From positions 806,001 to 870,000 of the forward strand of contig NZ_JAMZEB010000002.1 in the NCBI RefSeq assembly GCF_024172165.1: a stretch of 64,000 bases of DNA, in the 5' to 3' direction. The DNA is from Nonomuraea thailandensis (GTDB lineage Bacteria; Actinomycetota; Actinomycetes; Streptosporangiales; Streptosporangiaceae). The notes beneath the pieces were generated by a model that was not told the origin of the DNA, made no database searches, and saw only the letters and a program-made list of their open reading frames with translations. The position numbers and the translations under genes are program-made. Below are positions 1-8,121 of the stretch, in pieces (position 1 is the first letter of the stretch; every line of letters starts with the position of its first letter).

Positions 1-1365
1 CTGGAGGCGCTGCGGACGGGGCGGCTGCGGCCGCTGCTGCTGGCGGCGTTCTTCGTGGGGCTCGGGTTCAACGCCAAGATGTTGCAGGCGTACCTGGTGG
101 TGCCGGCGCTCGCGCTGGCGTACCTGGGGTGCGCGCGGGTGCCGTGGATGAAGCGGGTGGGGCACCTGCTGGCAGCCGGGGGCGTGCTGGTGGTGTCCAG
201 CGCCTGGTGGATGGTGATCACCGACCTGTGGCCCGCGGGCTCCCGCCCCTACGTCGGCGGCTCCACCGACAACACCGTGTGGGACCTCGTGATCGGTTAC
301 AACGGCCTCGGCCGCGTCTTCGGCCAGGGCCGGGGCGGCGGTGTCGGTGGTGGCGGCGGCGGTGGCTTCGGCGGGGAGCCGGGGGCCGGGCGGCTGTTCA
401 ACGACATCCTGGCAGGGCAGATCTCGTGGCTGCTGCCGTTCTGCGTGGTGACGCTGGCGCTCGCGATCCTGCTACGGGTGCGGCGCCTGCACCATGACGG
501 GCCCGCGGCGGCGGCCTGGCTGGTGTGGGGCGGGTGGCTGGTCGTGCACTACGTGGTGTTCAGCTTCTCCAGCGGCACCTTCCACCCCTACTACACGACC
601 GCCATGGCTCCGGCGGTGGCCGCGCTGGCCGGGACGGGGCTCGTGGTGATGTGGCGGGCGTACCGGCGGTCGCGGGCGTGGGCCTGGGCGTTGCCGCTGG
701 CGGTGGCGCTGACCGGGGGCTGGTCGTTCGTGGTGCTGCGCCGCACGCCCGAGTGGCTGCCGTGGCTGGCCTGGGTCGTGCTCGGGGCGACCCTGGTGGC
801 CGTGGCGGTGCTCGTCCTGGCTAGGGTGCGGGCGCGGGTGACGACGCGGGTCGCGGCGGTCGCGCTGGCGGCCGCGGTCGTCGCCGGGCTGGCCGGGCCC
901 GCCGCGTACGCGGTGACGCCGCTGCAGTCCCAGATCAACGGGACGAACCCGACCGCCGGCCCCTCGTCGGGACGGATGGGCTTCGGCGGGCCCGCAGGCA
1001 CGCGAGGACGGATGCCGGACGGCGGCCGGTTCCCGGGCGGCGGCGTCAGCGACGAGATGGCGGCGTACCTGGTGGCCAACCGGGGGAGCGCCACGTGGCT
1101 GGTCGCGGTGAGCAGCGCCCAGCAGGCGTCCGGCCTCATCCTGTCCACCGGCGAGCCGGTCATCGCCATGGGCGGCTTCACCGGCAGCGACCCCGCCATG
1201 ACCGTGGATCGGCTCGGGTCGCTGGTCTCCTCGGGACAGCTCCGGTACGTCCTGGCCGGCACAGGCGGCTGGCCAGGCCGGGGCAACACGGAGGTGACGA
1301 CCTGGGTGCAGCAGAACTGCACGGCCGTGGACGGCCAGGACGGCCTCTACGACTGCACGGCGTAG
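1..1365 (+). CDS. GT39/ArnT-like membrane glycosyltransferase, C-terminal part
   Basis: The reading frame is open from base 1, so the N-terminus lies outside the window; 454 residues are visible. Several hydrophobic segments (the first reads LAAFFVGLGFNAKMLQAYLV) alternate with loops, followed by a non-membrane C-terminal domain of about 150 residues with two cysteines near the end. This is the layout of actinobacterial GT39 (YkcB-like) enzymes, which transfer sugars from polyprenyl-phosphate donors at the outer membrane face. Gly-rich loops near residues 100-122 and 320-345 are typical of this subgroup. The catalytic Asp motifs of the first loops are not in view, so the call rests on the membrane and tail architecture. 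The acceptor is unknown. Confidence 0.7.
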   Translation: MEALRTGRLRPLLLAAFFVGLGFNAKMLQAYLVVPALALAYLGCARVPWMKRVGHLLAAGGVLVVSSAWWMVITDLWPAGSRPYVGGSTDNTVWDLVIGYNGLGRVFGQGRGGGVGGGGGGGFGGEPGAGRLFNDILAGQISWLLPFCVVTLALAILLRVRRLHHDGPAAAAWLVWGGWLVVHYVVFSFSSGTFHPYYTTAMAPAVAALAGTGLVVMWRAYRRSRAWAWALPLAVALTGGWSFVVLRRTPEWLPWLAWVVLGATLVAVAVLVLARVRARVTTRVAAVALAAAVVAGLAGPAAYAVTPLQSQINGTNPTAGPSSGRMGFGGPAGTRGRMPDGGRFPGGGVSDEMAAYLVANRGSATWLVAVSSAQQASGLILSTGEPVIAMGGFTGSDPAMTVDRLGSLVSSGQLRYVLAGTGGWPGRGNTEVTTWVQQNCTAVDGQDGLYDCTA

Positions 1366-1395
1366 ACGAGGGCCGGAGCGCCGCCGCGCTGGGTC

Positions 1396-1430
1396 TTGAC
1401 AACGATGTCAGGCCGTTTCTTGATGGTCTC
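1396..1430 (+). promoter_or_regulatory. candidate promoter for the ABC importer
   Basis: A perfect TTGACA (1396-1401) is followed after 17 nt by CTTGAT (1419-1424), a poor -10. The predicted start site falls on or next to the ATG at 1431, which has no Shine-Dalgarno sequence, so a leaderless transcript is possible. The -10 is weak, so this is tentative. Confidence 0.3.
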
Positions 1431-2198
1431 ATGGCCGTACCGCTGATCGCCGCCCGCGGGATCGAGAAGAGCTACGGCCAGGTCGAGGCGCTGCGCGGCG
1501 CGGACTTCAGCCTGGGAGCCGGCGAGGTGGTCGCGCTGATCGGCGACAACGGGGCCGGGAAGTCCACGCTGGCCAAGATCCTCTCGGGCGTCGAGCGGCC
1601 GGACGGCGGGACGGTCGAGGTCGACGGCGCTCCGGTCGCGTTCGGGTCCGTGGAGGAGGCCAGGGCCGCCGGGATCGAGACCGTCTACCAGGACCTCGCG
1701 CTCTGCGCCGACCTCAGCCCCGCCGCCAACTTCTTCCTCGGCAGGGAACGCCTGCGGCCCGGCCTGCTCGGGCTGCTCGGCGTGCTGGACAACGCGGCCA
1801 TGCGGCGCGAGACCCAGGAGGCGTGCGAGCGGCTCGGCGTGCGGCTGGCGTCCCAGAGCGCGCCCGTGTCGGCCCTGTCCGGCGGGCAGCGGCAGGGCGT
1901 CGCGGTGGCCAGGGCGGTGACGTGGGCGCGGCGGGCGGTGTTCATGGACGAGCCGACGGCGGCGCTGGGCGTGGTGCAGACGCGGCGGGTGCTCGACCTC
2001 ATCAGGTCCGTACGGGACTCCGGCGTCTCCGTCGTGCTCATCAGCCACAACATGCAGGACGTCATGGCGGTCTCGGACCGGGTCGAGGTGCTGCGGCTGG
2101 GACGCAGGGTCGCCAGGTTCGACACCGCGCGGGTGTCGATGGAGGAGCTGGTCGGCGCCATGACAGGCGTGCTCGAACAGTGGGAGAGCCAGGGATGA
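1431..2198 (+). CDS. Sugar ABC transporter ATP-binding protein (RbsA/FrcA type)
   Basis: This 255-residue nucleotide-binding subunit energises the permease encoded next. Walker A is GDNGAGKST at residues 38-46; the LSGGQRQG signature lies near 149, Walker B (VFMDEPTA) near 170 and the switch His in LISHN after it. It has one ATPase domain, unlike the duplicated RbsA, which fits the FrcA-like half-size form that works as a homodimer. The ATG at 1431 was chosen because homology begins at once and upstream codons run into non-homologous sequence. It overlaps the permease by 4 nt (ATGA). The substrate is probably a pentose or hexose, inferred from the family. Confidence 0.9.
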   Translation: MAVPLIAARGIEKSYGQVEALRGADFSLGAGEVVALIGDNGAGKSTLAKILSGVERPDGGTVEVDGAPVAFGSVEEARAAGIETVYQDLALCADLSPAANFFLGRERLRPGLLGLLGVLDNAAMRRETQEACERLGVRLASQSAPVSALSGGQRQGVAVARAVTWARRAVFMDEPTAALGVVQTRRVLDLIRSVRDSGVSVVLISHNMQDVMAVSDRVEVLRLGRRVARFDTARVSMEELVGAMTGVLEQWESQG

Positions 2199-3157
2199 GC
2201 GGCCGGGGAGGCAGGCCGGCGCGGCTGGGCGGGCTCCAGGTCGTGTGGATCGGGCTGGTGCTGGCCGGGCTGCTGGTCGCGTTCTCGGCGCTGGCTCCGC
2301 GCGCGTTCCCCACCTCGTTCAACTTGCTGAACCTGGTGAGCGACGCCGCCATCCTCCTCCTGCTGGCCACCGGCATGACGTTCGTCATCATCACGGCGGG
2401 GATCGACCTGTCGGTCGGGGGTGTGCTGGTGTTCTCGGCCGTGGTGGCGGCCAGGGTCATCGAGGGCACGGGCTCGCCGCCGCTCGGCGCGGCCGGCGCG
2501 CTGGCCACCGGCCTGGCCTGGGGAGTGCTGAACGGCGTGCTGGTCGCGCTGGGCCGGATCCCGGCGCTGATCGTGACGCTGGGCACGCTGGGCATGTCGC
2601 TCGGCGGCGCGCTGCTGCTCACCGGAGGCGTCGACCTGCGCGCGCCCGCCGATCTCAACCTGGGGCTCGGGCTGGCGCGCTGGCTGGGCGTGCCGCTGAT
2701 CGTGTGGATCTGCGCCGCCATCACCGCCGTCCTGGCGCTCGCGCTGGCCTGGACCCGCTTCGGCCGCCACACGTACGCCATCGGCTCCAACGCCGAGGCC
2801 GCCCGGCGCGGCGGCGTGGCCGTGCGCAGGCACCTGATCAAGGTGTACGGCCTGGCCGGCCTGCTCGCCGGGCTGGCCGGGCACCTGTCGCTGGCCAAGT
2901 ACGGCATCACCGGCGTCTCCGCGCACTCCACCGACAACCTCCAGGCCATCGCGGCCGTGGTGATCGGCGGCACGTCCCTGTTCGGCGGGGTGGGGACGGT
3001 GGCGGGCACGGTCATCGGCGTGTCCATCCCCGTCGTGCTCCAGAACGGCTTCCAGATCCTCGGCGTTCGGCCGTTCTGGCAGCAGGTGGTGGTGGGCGCC
3101 GTGCTCGTCGCCGCCGTCTACGTGGACCAGTGGAGGCGCCGGGCCCGCGACCAGTGA
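2195..3157 (+). CDS. Sugar ABC transporter permease (BPD_transp_2 family)
   Basis: This 320-residue integral membrane protein forms the import channel with the preceding ATPase. It has the family hallmark GIDLSVGG after the second membrane segment and the conserved late segment AIAAVVIGGTSLFGGVG, both typical of RbsC/XylH-like permeases. About eight to ten hydrophobic segments span the protein. Its start overlaps the ATPase stop in ATGA, and the binding protein follows 13 nt downstream, so the three genes form one operon. The arrangement ATPase-permease-binding protein, without a linked regulator or catabolic gene, leaves the substrate open. Confidence 0.9.
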   Translation: MSGRGGRPARLGGLQVVWIGLVLAGLLVAFSALAPRAFPTSFNLLNLVSDAAILLLLATGMTFVIITAGIDLSVGGVLVFSAVVAARVIEGTGSPPLGAAGALATGLAWGVLNGVLVALGRIPALIVTLGTLGMSLGGALLLTGGVDLRAPADLNLGLGLARWLGVPLIVWICAAITAVLALALAWTRFGRHTYAIGSNAEAARRGGVAVRRHLIKVYGLAGLLAGLAGHLSLAKYGITGVSAHSTDNLQAIAAVVIGGTSLFGGVGTVAGTVIGVSIPVVLQNGFQILGVRPFWQQVVVGAVLVAAVYVDQWRRRARDQ

Positions 3158-3170
3158 AGGAGGCACCACC

Positions 3171-4139
3171 ATGCGCAAGGCCATGGCCGCTCTCGGAGCG
3201 ACGTTGCTGCTCACCGCCTGCGGAGGCGCGGACGGTGGCGGCGCGGGCGGGGGCGGCGACCAGATCAGGGTGACGCTCGTGCAGGGGCTCGCGGGGGAGG
3301 AGTTCTACGAGACCATGGCGTGCGGAGCCCGGGCCAGGGCCGCGGAGCTGGGGGTGGCGCTGGACGTGCAGGGGCCGCAGAAGTTCGACCCGACGCTGCA
3401 GACGCCGATCGTCAACTCCGTCGTGGCGGGCGGGCCGGACGCCCTGCTGATCGCCCCGACCGACGTCAAGGCCATGATCGCGCCGCTGACCCAGGCCAAG
3501 CAGCAGAACATCAAGATCATCCTGGTGGACACGGTGGTCGAGGACCAGAGCATCGGCCTGTCCAGGATCAGCACCGACAACCTCAAGGGCGGCGCGGCGG
3601 CGGCCAGGGCGCTGTCGGAGCAGGTCGGCGGCAAGGGCAAGGTGCTGGTGATCTCCACCGACCCGGGCGTCAGCACCGTGGACGCCCGGATCAAGGGCTT
3701 CGAGGAGGAGGTCGCGGCGAACCACCCGGGCCTGTCCTACCTCGGCGTGCAGTACTCGCACAACGACGTCGGCGAGGCCTCGCGCATCATGAACGCCGCG
3801 CTGGCCAAGGACGCCGACCTGGCCGGGGTGTTCGCCACGAACCTGAACTCGGCCACCGGCGCCGGCACCGCCCTCCAGCAGACCGGCAAGCTCGGCAAGG
3901 TCAAGATGGTCGGCTTCGACGCGGGGCCGGCCCAGGTCGAGCAGCTCAAGGACGGCGTCGTGCAGGCGCTGATCGCGCAGTTGCCCGGCGACATCGGGGC
4001 GAAGGGGGTGGAGCAGGCCGTCGCGGCGGTCAGGGGACAGCAGGTCACGCCGTCGATCCCGACCGACGCCACCATCGTCACCGCCGCGAACGTGGACCGG
4101 CCCGAGGTGCGGAAGGTGCTCTACAAGGCGGGGTGCTGA
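3171..4139 (+). CDS. Sugar-binding lipoprotein of ABC importer (ribose type)
   Basis: A 322-residue periplasmic-binding-protein-like lipoprotein (Peripla_BP_4/ribose-binding fold) delivering substrate to the permease upstream. The signal peptide ends in the lipobox LLTAC, so Cys17 should be lipid-modified and anchor it outside the membrane. The body has the usual two-lobe signatures, including DALLIAPTDVKA and VKMVGFDAGPAQVEQLKDG. AAGGAGG lies a few bases before the ATG at 3171. It is last in the operon; the next gene appears to have its own promoter. The ligand is not predictable from sequence alone. Confidence 0.9.
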   Translation: MRKAMAALGATLLLTACGGADGGGAGGGGDQIRVTLVQGLAGEEFYETMACGARARAAELGVALDVQGPQKFDPTLQTPIVNSVVAGGPDALLIAPTDVKAMIAPLTQAKQQNIKIILVDTVVEDQSIGLSRISTDNLKGGAAAARALSEQVGGKGKVLVISTDPGVSTVDARIKGFEEEVAANHPGLSYLGVQYSHNDVGEASRIMNAALAKDADLAGVFATNLNSATGAGTALQQTGKLGKVKMVGFDAGPAQVEQLKDGVVQALIAQLPGDIGAKGVEQAVAAVRGQQVTPSIPTDATIVTAANVDRPEVRKVLYKAGC

Positions 4140-4163
4140 CGACAGGACCGTACACACCGGATG

Positions 4164-4169
4164 TAAGGT
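4164..4169 (+). promoter_or_regulatory. -10 element, likely leaderless promoter
   Basis: TAAGGT lies 8 nt before the ATG at 4178, with no room for a leader and no Shine-Dalgarno sequence. It belongs to a recurring TARGNT-N6-8-start pattern in this window. Confidence 0.5.
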
Positions 4170-4177
4170 AACGCCGC

Positions 4178-5401
4178 ATGAGGGTGCGGAACGATCTAGG
4201 GGCGGGTGCGCCGCCCGTTGCGCACTGGCAGGCGCCCACGGAGATCGAGCGCGGCCTGTACGACGCCAGGTCGCGCGGCGACTGGCCGGCCTACTTCGAC
4301 GTCCTCGCCCGGGTGAAGCTCTTCCACGCGATGTCGCGCGCCCAGGCCGACTCCCGGCAGGACTGGAACTTCTACAACCCCGTCCGCTGGGACCCCCGGC
4401 ACGGCGTCCGGAGCCTGGTGTTCCTCACCGACGGGATGCTTCCCGCGCCCGTGCCGGACCCGGTCTTCTTCAGGACCGACCTGGCGGCCCTGGCCCACGA
4501 CTGGCCCGGCGGCGAGGCGTGGATGGCCGTCAACCCGGGCAGCCCGTGCGAGGCGTTCTTCCCCGCGACGGCCGCCCACCGGCAGGTGTGGCGCCGGCAC
4601 ACCGAGGGCGTGACCGTCGCCCCCGGCGACCGGCTGCGCACCCTGTGGTCGGGCGGCCCGCTGCACGGCCCGGTCGCCCACGGGCTCGCCTGCGGGGCGC
4701 TGCTCTGCGTCAGCAACGGCTCCCTGTGGAACGCGATGGGCTGGCACGGCACCGGCTACGTCGGCGAGCGCAAGCGCCTGCGGGAGTGGTGGGACATCAC
4801 CGGCCCGGAGGCGCTGGCGGACGCGCTGGAGACGCTGCTCGCCGGTCGGATGAGCAGCTCCGTCTGGAGCTTCGTGCTGGGCGTGCGCCGCAGCCTGGCC
4901 CTCGACTACGGCGGCGCGGTCGAGGTGGACCACTGGCGGCAGGTGACCGCGCGCGTCCTGCGCAGCCGTGCGGCGGAGGGGCTGGAGCCGCTGGACGAGG
5001 CCGAGGCGGAGGCCATGGTCGCCGGCGCGCAGCGGCTCATCGGGCGCATCGTCCGGTACGAGGCCCGCTTCCGCGCGGACGGGCTGCTCGCCGAGGGCCG
5101 GTTCGTGCACTCGGTGGAGGCGTGGGACTACGGGCGGGCCTCGAAGATGGCCCGCTGGGGGCTGGGCGCCCGCTTCTGCACCCTGGAGGAGGCCGAGCGG
5201 GCGGTCGTGCGCGCCGGGCGGGTCAGCCGGCTGAACTACCGCTCCTGGGAGGACTTCTCGGCCGGCTACATCCTGGGCCGCTGCCTGCACTTCGACGAGG
5301 AGGAGTTCGGCGACTGGTACGCCGGGATGCTGAACGCGCACCGGATCCTGACGACCGACCCCGCCAGCCCCTGGCTCAACATCCCGTTCAAGCAGCCCTA
5401 G
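4178..5401 (+). CDS. DUF1266 domain protein
   Basis: A 407-residue cytoplasmic protein whose last third matches the DUF1266 pattern: WDYGRASKMARWGLGARFC, then SWEDFSAGYILGRC and a WYAGMLN segment. DUF1266 has no established biochemical role. The N-terminal 230 residues are less conserved and contain many Trp residues; no signal peptide or membrane segment is seen. A TAAGGT element 8 nt upstream suggests separate, leaderless transcription from the ABC operon. The stop codon is the first copy of a 12-bp tandem repeat. Call is firm for the domain, unknown for function. Confidence 0.75.
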   Translation: MRVRNDLGAGAPPVAHWQAPTEIERGLYDARSRGDWPAYFDVLARVKLFHAMSRAQADSRQDWNFYNPVRWDPRHGVRSLVFLTDGMLPAPVPDPVFFRTDLAALAHDWPGGEAWMAVNPGSPCEAFFPATAAHRQVWRRHTEGVTVAPGDRLRTLWSGGPLHGPVAHGLACGALLCVSNGSLWNAMGWHGTGYVGERKRLREWWDITGPEALADALETLLAGRMSSSVWSFVLGVRRSLALDYGGAVEVDHWRQVTARVLRSRAAEGLEPLDEAEAEAMVAGAQRLIGRIVRYEARFRADGLLAEGRFVHSVEAWDYGRASKMARWGLGARFCTLEEAERAVVRAGRVSRLNYRSWEDFSAGYILGRCLHFDEEEFGDWYAGMLNAHRILTTDPASPWLNIPFKQP

Positions 5402-5446
5402 GCGGGCAGTTAGGCGGGCAGTTAGGCGGGCAGTTAGGCGGGCAGG
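5399..5446. repeat. 12-bp tandem repeat x4 at the junction of convergent genes
   Basis: Four head-to-tail copies of TAGGCGGGCAGT (last copy ends in G). The upper strand supplies four in-frame TAG codons to the DUF1266 gene; the lower strand supplies TAA, TAA, TAA, TAG in frame to the 88-aa gene. Confidence 0.95.
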
Positions 5447-5700
5447 GCCGCCAGCAGGAAGGCGAGGCGGGCGGCGGCGGACTCGACGTCCTCCGTGGTG
5501 CCCAGGCGGTAGCCCCACGAGGTGATGAAGGCGCCCTCGTCGGAGCAGGTCACGGTCTCGGCGAGGGTGGCCGAGAAGCGGTTGCGGACCGATACGTACG
5601 CCGGGTCGCTGGACAGGGCCAGGCTCTGCACGGCCAGGTCGGCATGACGACCCGCGTGCCAGGCGAACCGCTCGAGGCAGAGCGCGGTATCAAGCATCAT
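5434..5700 (-). CDS. Small protein of unknown function, 88 aa
   Basis: An 88-residue soluble protein with no recognised domain; it has Trp/His-rich stretches near the N-terminus (ERFAWHAGRH) and an Ala/Leu-rich helical C-terminus ending LLAALPA. It lies 69 nt downstream of the XRE/DUF5753 regulator gene on the same strand. In actinomycetes such regulators usually neighbour one or more small proteins (often DUF397) that they control, so it may be the effector or target of that regulator; this is inference from context. It ends in the 12-bp repeat that gives it several successive stops. A GCAATTGC motif lies upstream. Confidence 0.6.
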   Translation of the reverse strand: MMLDTALCLERFAWHAGRHADLAVQSLALSSDPAYVSVRNRFSATLAETVTCSDEGAFITSWGYRLGTTEDVESAAARLAFLLAALPA

Positions 5701-5755
5701 GCGTCACCTCCGCAACGTCTCGCGCCAGAATTGCACGATCTTGCGGTGCGGGGCA

Positions 5756-5765
5756 AGCAATTGCT
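5756..5765. promoter_or_regulatory. palindrome AGCAATTGCT, putative operator
   Basis: A perfect 10-bp palindrome sits between the 88-aa gene and the regulator gene. Its GCAATTG core recurs at 6669-6675 and twice at 6983-6999, before the other genes of this locus. Confidence 0.4.
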
Positions 5766-5769
5766 GCGG

Positions 5770-6621
5770 TTAATGTGGAGTTTGTTTCCGGTAATCGTGA
5801 AGAATCGCGATGATGACTTCCCGCCCCGGTTCCCCGAACTCCGCCGACTTCGCGTAGTCGTCGAACGCCCGCACGTAGAAGGAGATGTCGTCGGGGTCGC
5901 GCAGGATGAGGTCCTTGGTCATCGTGGCGACCGCGACCATGGCCTCGTTGTAGATCCAGAAGCCGTTGACCGGGTTGGCCGGCAGCTCGGTGCCGAACGG
6001 GATGACGCCGAACTCGACGTTGGGCAGCGTGCTGACGGCGAGCAGGCGGTCGAGCTGGCCGCGCATCACCTCGGGCGGCGCCAGCATCGTGCGCAGCGCG
6101 GCCTCGGTGACCACGAACCTGAAGGTGCGCGTGCGGTCGTAGAGGATCTCCTGGCGCTGCATGCGCACCCGTACCGCCGCGTCGATCTGGTCGGCCGCGC
6201 TGTAGAGCCGCTTGACCTTGCGGAACACGTGCCTGGCGTACTCGGAGGTCTGCAGCAGGCCGACGATGATGCCCGGCTCGAAGACGCGGAAGACCTTCGT
6301 GCGCGCCTCCAGGTCGCGCACGTCCTCCTGGATCGCGGCCAGGCCGCTGCGGTGACGCTGCTTCCAGTCGTCGTGCCGCTCCAGGAGCGCGATGGACTGC
6401 CTGATCAGCTCGTCCGTCGTGTCGGGCGAGGCGTTGACGGCCTGCGCCCACACGACCACGTCATCCTCGGTCGCCGTCTGCCGGGCGTTCTCCAGCCTGG
6501 AGACCTTGGACGGCTGCCAGCGCAGCCGCTCGGCCAGTTCCTTGCCCGACAGATGGGCCGCCTCGCGCAGCTGACGTAGCTGGCTGCCGAGGTCGATGCG
6601 CGCCTGCTGAAACGACGTCAC
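5770..6621 (-). CDS. XRE-family HTH regulator with DUF5753 (Scr1-like)
   Basis: A 283-residue DNA-binding protein. Residues about 10-65 form the helix-turn-helix (LRQLREAAHLSGKELAERL, then WQPSKVSRLENAR); the rest is the DUF5753 domain with the conserved RVFEPGIIVGLLQTSEYAR and later GVIPF and FGEPG-type segments. Proteins of this class are abundant in actinomycetes and control adjacent small genes, some linked to development or antibiotic production. The start is a GTG with a TAGCCT element 8 nt upstream, so leaderless translation is likely. It is flanked by small genes of 92 and 88 residues on the same strand, with a shared GCAATTG motif in the gaps. Confidence 0.85.
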   Translation of the reverse strand: MTSFQQARIDLGSQLRQLREAAHLSGKELAERLRWQPSKVSRLENARQTATEDDVVVWAQAVNASPDTTDELIRQSIALLERHDDWKQRHRSGLAAIQEDVRDLEARTKVFRVFEPGIIVGLLQTSEYARHVFRKVKRLYSAADQIDAAVRVRMQRQEILYDRTRTFRFVVTEAALRTMLAPPEVMRGQLDRLLAVSTLPNVEFGVIPFGTELPANPVNGFWIYNEAMVAVATMTKDLILRDPDDISFYVRAFDDYAKSAEFGEPGREVIIAILHDYRKQTPH

Positions 6622-6629
6622 GGCGCAAG

Positions 6630-6635
6630 AGGCTA
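6630..6635 (-). promoter_or_regulatory. -10 element of XRE regulator gene
   Basis: On the lower strand TAGCCT is separated by 8 nt from the GTG at 6621; no Shine-Dalgarno sequence intervenes. Confidence 0.45.
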
Positions 6636-6678
6636 GCCCCGCCGATGCCGATCATGCCAGGGCCCGCGGCAATTGTGA

Positions 6679-6957
6679 TCAACCGGTTGCCGTCGGTGTT
6701 CCTCCACTGGTCGGGAAAGCGTTTGCCTGGCGGTCATGGGTTTCTCCGGCGTCCGGCAGGACGCGGCGGGCGATCTCGGTGATGAGCTCGCGGGGGACCT
6801 CCACGGCGGTCTCGCCGTCGAGGACGTCGCGCAGGTCCGCGAGCGCCTCCGCGTCGGTGACTTGGAGACCTTGCACGACGATGGTGCCGCGGTCGGTCTC
6901 GTACAGGGTGGGACAGGCGCCCGCCTCCGAGGTGGAGCCGAGGAACCGCATTCGCAT
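6679..6957 (-). CDS. Small conserved actinobacterial protein, 92 aa
   Basis: This 92-residue protein starts MRMRFLGS and contains PTLYETDRGTIVVQG and VEVPRELI, a pattern I recognise from small genes found beside XRE/DUF5753 regulators in actinomycetes; the function is not known. I chose the ATG at 6957 because GAAGGA lies 6 nt upstream; a longer frame starting at 6996 would run through the AT-rich promoter and its palindrome. It is first in the -strand trio with the XRE regulator and the 88-aa gene, and its promoter holds the strongest copy of the putative operator. Confidence 0.7.
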   Translation of the reverse strand: MRMRFLGSTSEAGACPTLYETDRGTIVVQGLQVTDAEALADLRDVLDGETAVEVPRELITEIARRVLPDAGETHDRQANAFPTSGGTPTATG

Positions 6958-6983
6958 GACGATCCTTCCCCGATTTAATTGAG

Positions 6984-6999
6984 CAATTGCGCGCAATTG
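6984..6999. promoter_or_regulatory. 16-bp perfect palindrome, putative operator
   Basis: CAATTGCGCGCAATTG is a perfect palindrome in an unusually AT-rich stretch just upstream of the 92-aa gene. The adjacent XRE/DUF5753 protein is the obvious candidate to bind it. Confidence 0.55.
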
Positions 7000-7045
7000 T
7001 ACGCTCGGGGGTCGGCTCCGTGATCGTCTTTCCTGGAAATCGTGA

Positions 7046-8059
7046 TTAGCCGAGCGCGCCGTCCATGAACTCCTGGGCCCGTCCGAACAGGGCCAGCGTC
7101 GTCGCGTGCAGCAGATCGCCGATGTCCTTGGGCGCCTTTCCGGCGAACGCCCGGGCGTGGGTGCCTTCGAGCACGATGCCGAGCTTGAAGCAGGCCATCA
7201 CCGCGTACCAGTCGATGGCCGACATGTCGCGCTCCGACAGCGCCGCGTAGTACGCGACGAGCTCGCGCGGCGGCGGCAGGCCCGGCACGTGATCGTTGCC
7301 CGACGGCCACATGGCCAGCAGCCAGCCGAGATCCACCAGCGGGTCGCCGACCGTGCACATCTCCCAGTCGACGATCGCGGCCACGCGGGGGCCGTCGGGG
7401 GCGAACATGAGGTTGGCGAAGTGGTAGTCGCCGTGCATGACGCCCGGCGTGAACGTGCGGGGCAGGTGGCCGGTGAGCCAGTCGGCCGTCTCGCGCAGGC
7501 CGGGGATGTCGGGGCCCGGATAGCCGTCGAGCTCGCCGTAGGAGTCGAGCTCCTTCAGCCAGCGCGGCACCTGCCGCTCCAGGAAGCCCTCCGGCCGCCC
7601 GAACCCGGGCAGCACCGCCGGGTCGATCCGCCCCAGCTCGGCCAGCGCGGCGGCGGCCTCCAGCCCCATCCGGTGCCTGATCGCCGGGTCGGACGCGTGC
7701 GGCTCCGGCAGCCCCGTCGAGGGGTTGAACCCGTCGACCGGCTCCATCAGGTAGAACACCGGCTCCCGCGCCGTCTGTGCGGCCACCAGCCGGGGCGCCG
7801 GCACGGGCGTGTCACGCAGCGCCGCCAGCACCCGCGCCTCGCGGCGCAGCACCTCGTTGCTCTTGCGGCGGGTGTGCAGGGGAGGGCGGCGCAGCACGTA
7901 CGGGCGGCCGCCCCGCTCGAAGCGGACCATGACGTTCTGCGTGCCGCCCAGGACCGGCGCCGGGTCCGTGATCGGGCCGCCCGGCAGCCCCTCGGCGTCC
8001 ATCCACGCGCCGAGCTCGGCGAAGTCGATGGCCCCGACGTCGATGTGGGTGGAGGTCAT
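7046..8059 (-). CDS. Phosphotransferase family protein (APH/ACAD10-like)
   Basis: A 337-residue cytoplasmic kinase of the aminoglycoside-phosphotransferase/choline-kinase fold. The nucleotide-binding start reads VLGGTQNVMVRF, the catalytic loop is HGDYHFANLMF and the metal-binding motif is VAAIVDWEMCTVGDPL. This subgroup resembles the kinase part of ACAD10/11, which phosphorylates hydroxyacyl-CoA or related small hydroxy compounds, rather than antibiotic-resistance enzymes; that is family knowledge and the substrate here is not shown. It is a single gene with AGGGG about 7 nt before the start. The inverted repeat upstream (8074-8088) suggests control by a TetR-like repressor not encoded nearby. 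Confidence 0.8.
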   Translation of the reverse strand: MTSTHIDVGAIDFAELGAWMDAEGLPGGPITDPAPVLGGTQNVMVRFERGGRPYVLRRPPLHTRRKSNEVLRREARVLAALRDTPVPAPRLVAAQTAREPVFYLMEPVDGFNPSTGLPEPHASDPAIRHRMGLEAAAALAELGRIDPAVLPGFGRPEGFLERQVPRWLKELDSYGELDGYPGPDIPGLRETADWLTGHLPRTFTPGVMHGDYHFANLMFAPDGPRVAAIVDWEMCTVGDPLVDLGWLLAMWPSGNDHVPGLPPPRELVAYYAALSERDMSAIDWYAVMACFKLGIVLEGTHARAFAGKAPKDIGDLLHATTLALFGRAQEFMDGALG

Positions 8060-8073
8060 GTACCGCCCCTCTA

Positions 8074-8088
8074 CAGAACGATATTCTG
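8074..8088. promoter_or_regulatory. inverted repeat CAGAA-N5-TTCTG, putative operator
   Basis: A perfect 5-bp inverted repeat with a 5-bp centre lies 14 bp before the APH-type kinase start, a typical place and size for a TetR-family operator. Confidence 0.4.
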
Positions 8089-8121
8089 GTGCTCGACCCT
8101 ATGAGAGCGCCGCCCGCACGG

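Noticed and set aside
7046..8059. Aminoglycoside resistance gene
   Set aside because: The fold matches, but sequence features fit ACAD10/11-like metabolic kinases and no resistance context is present.
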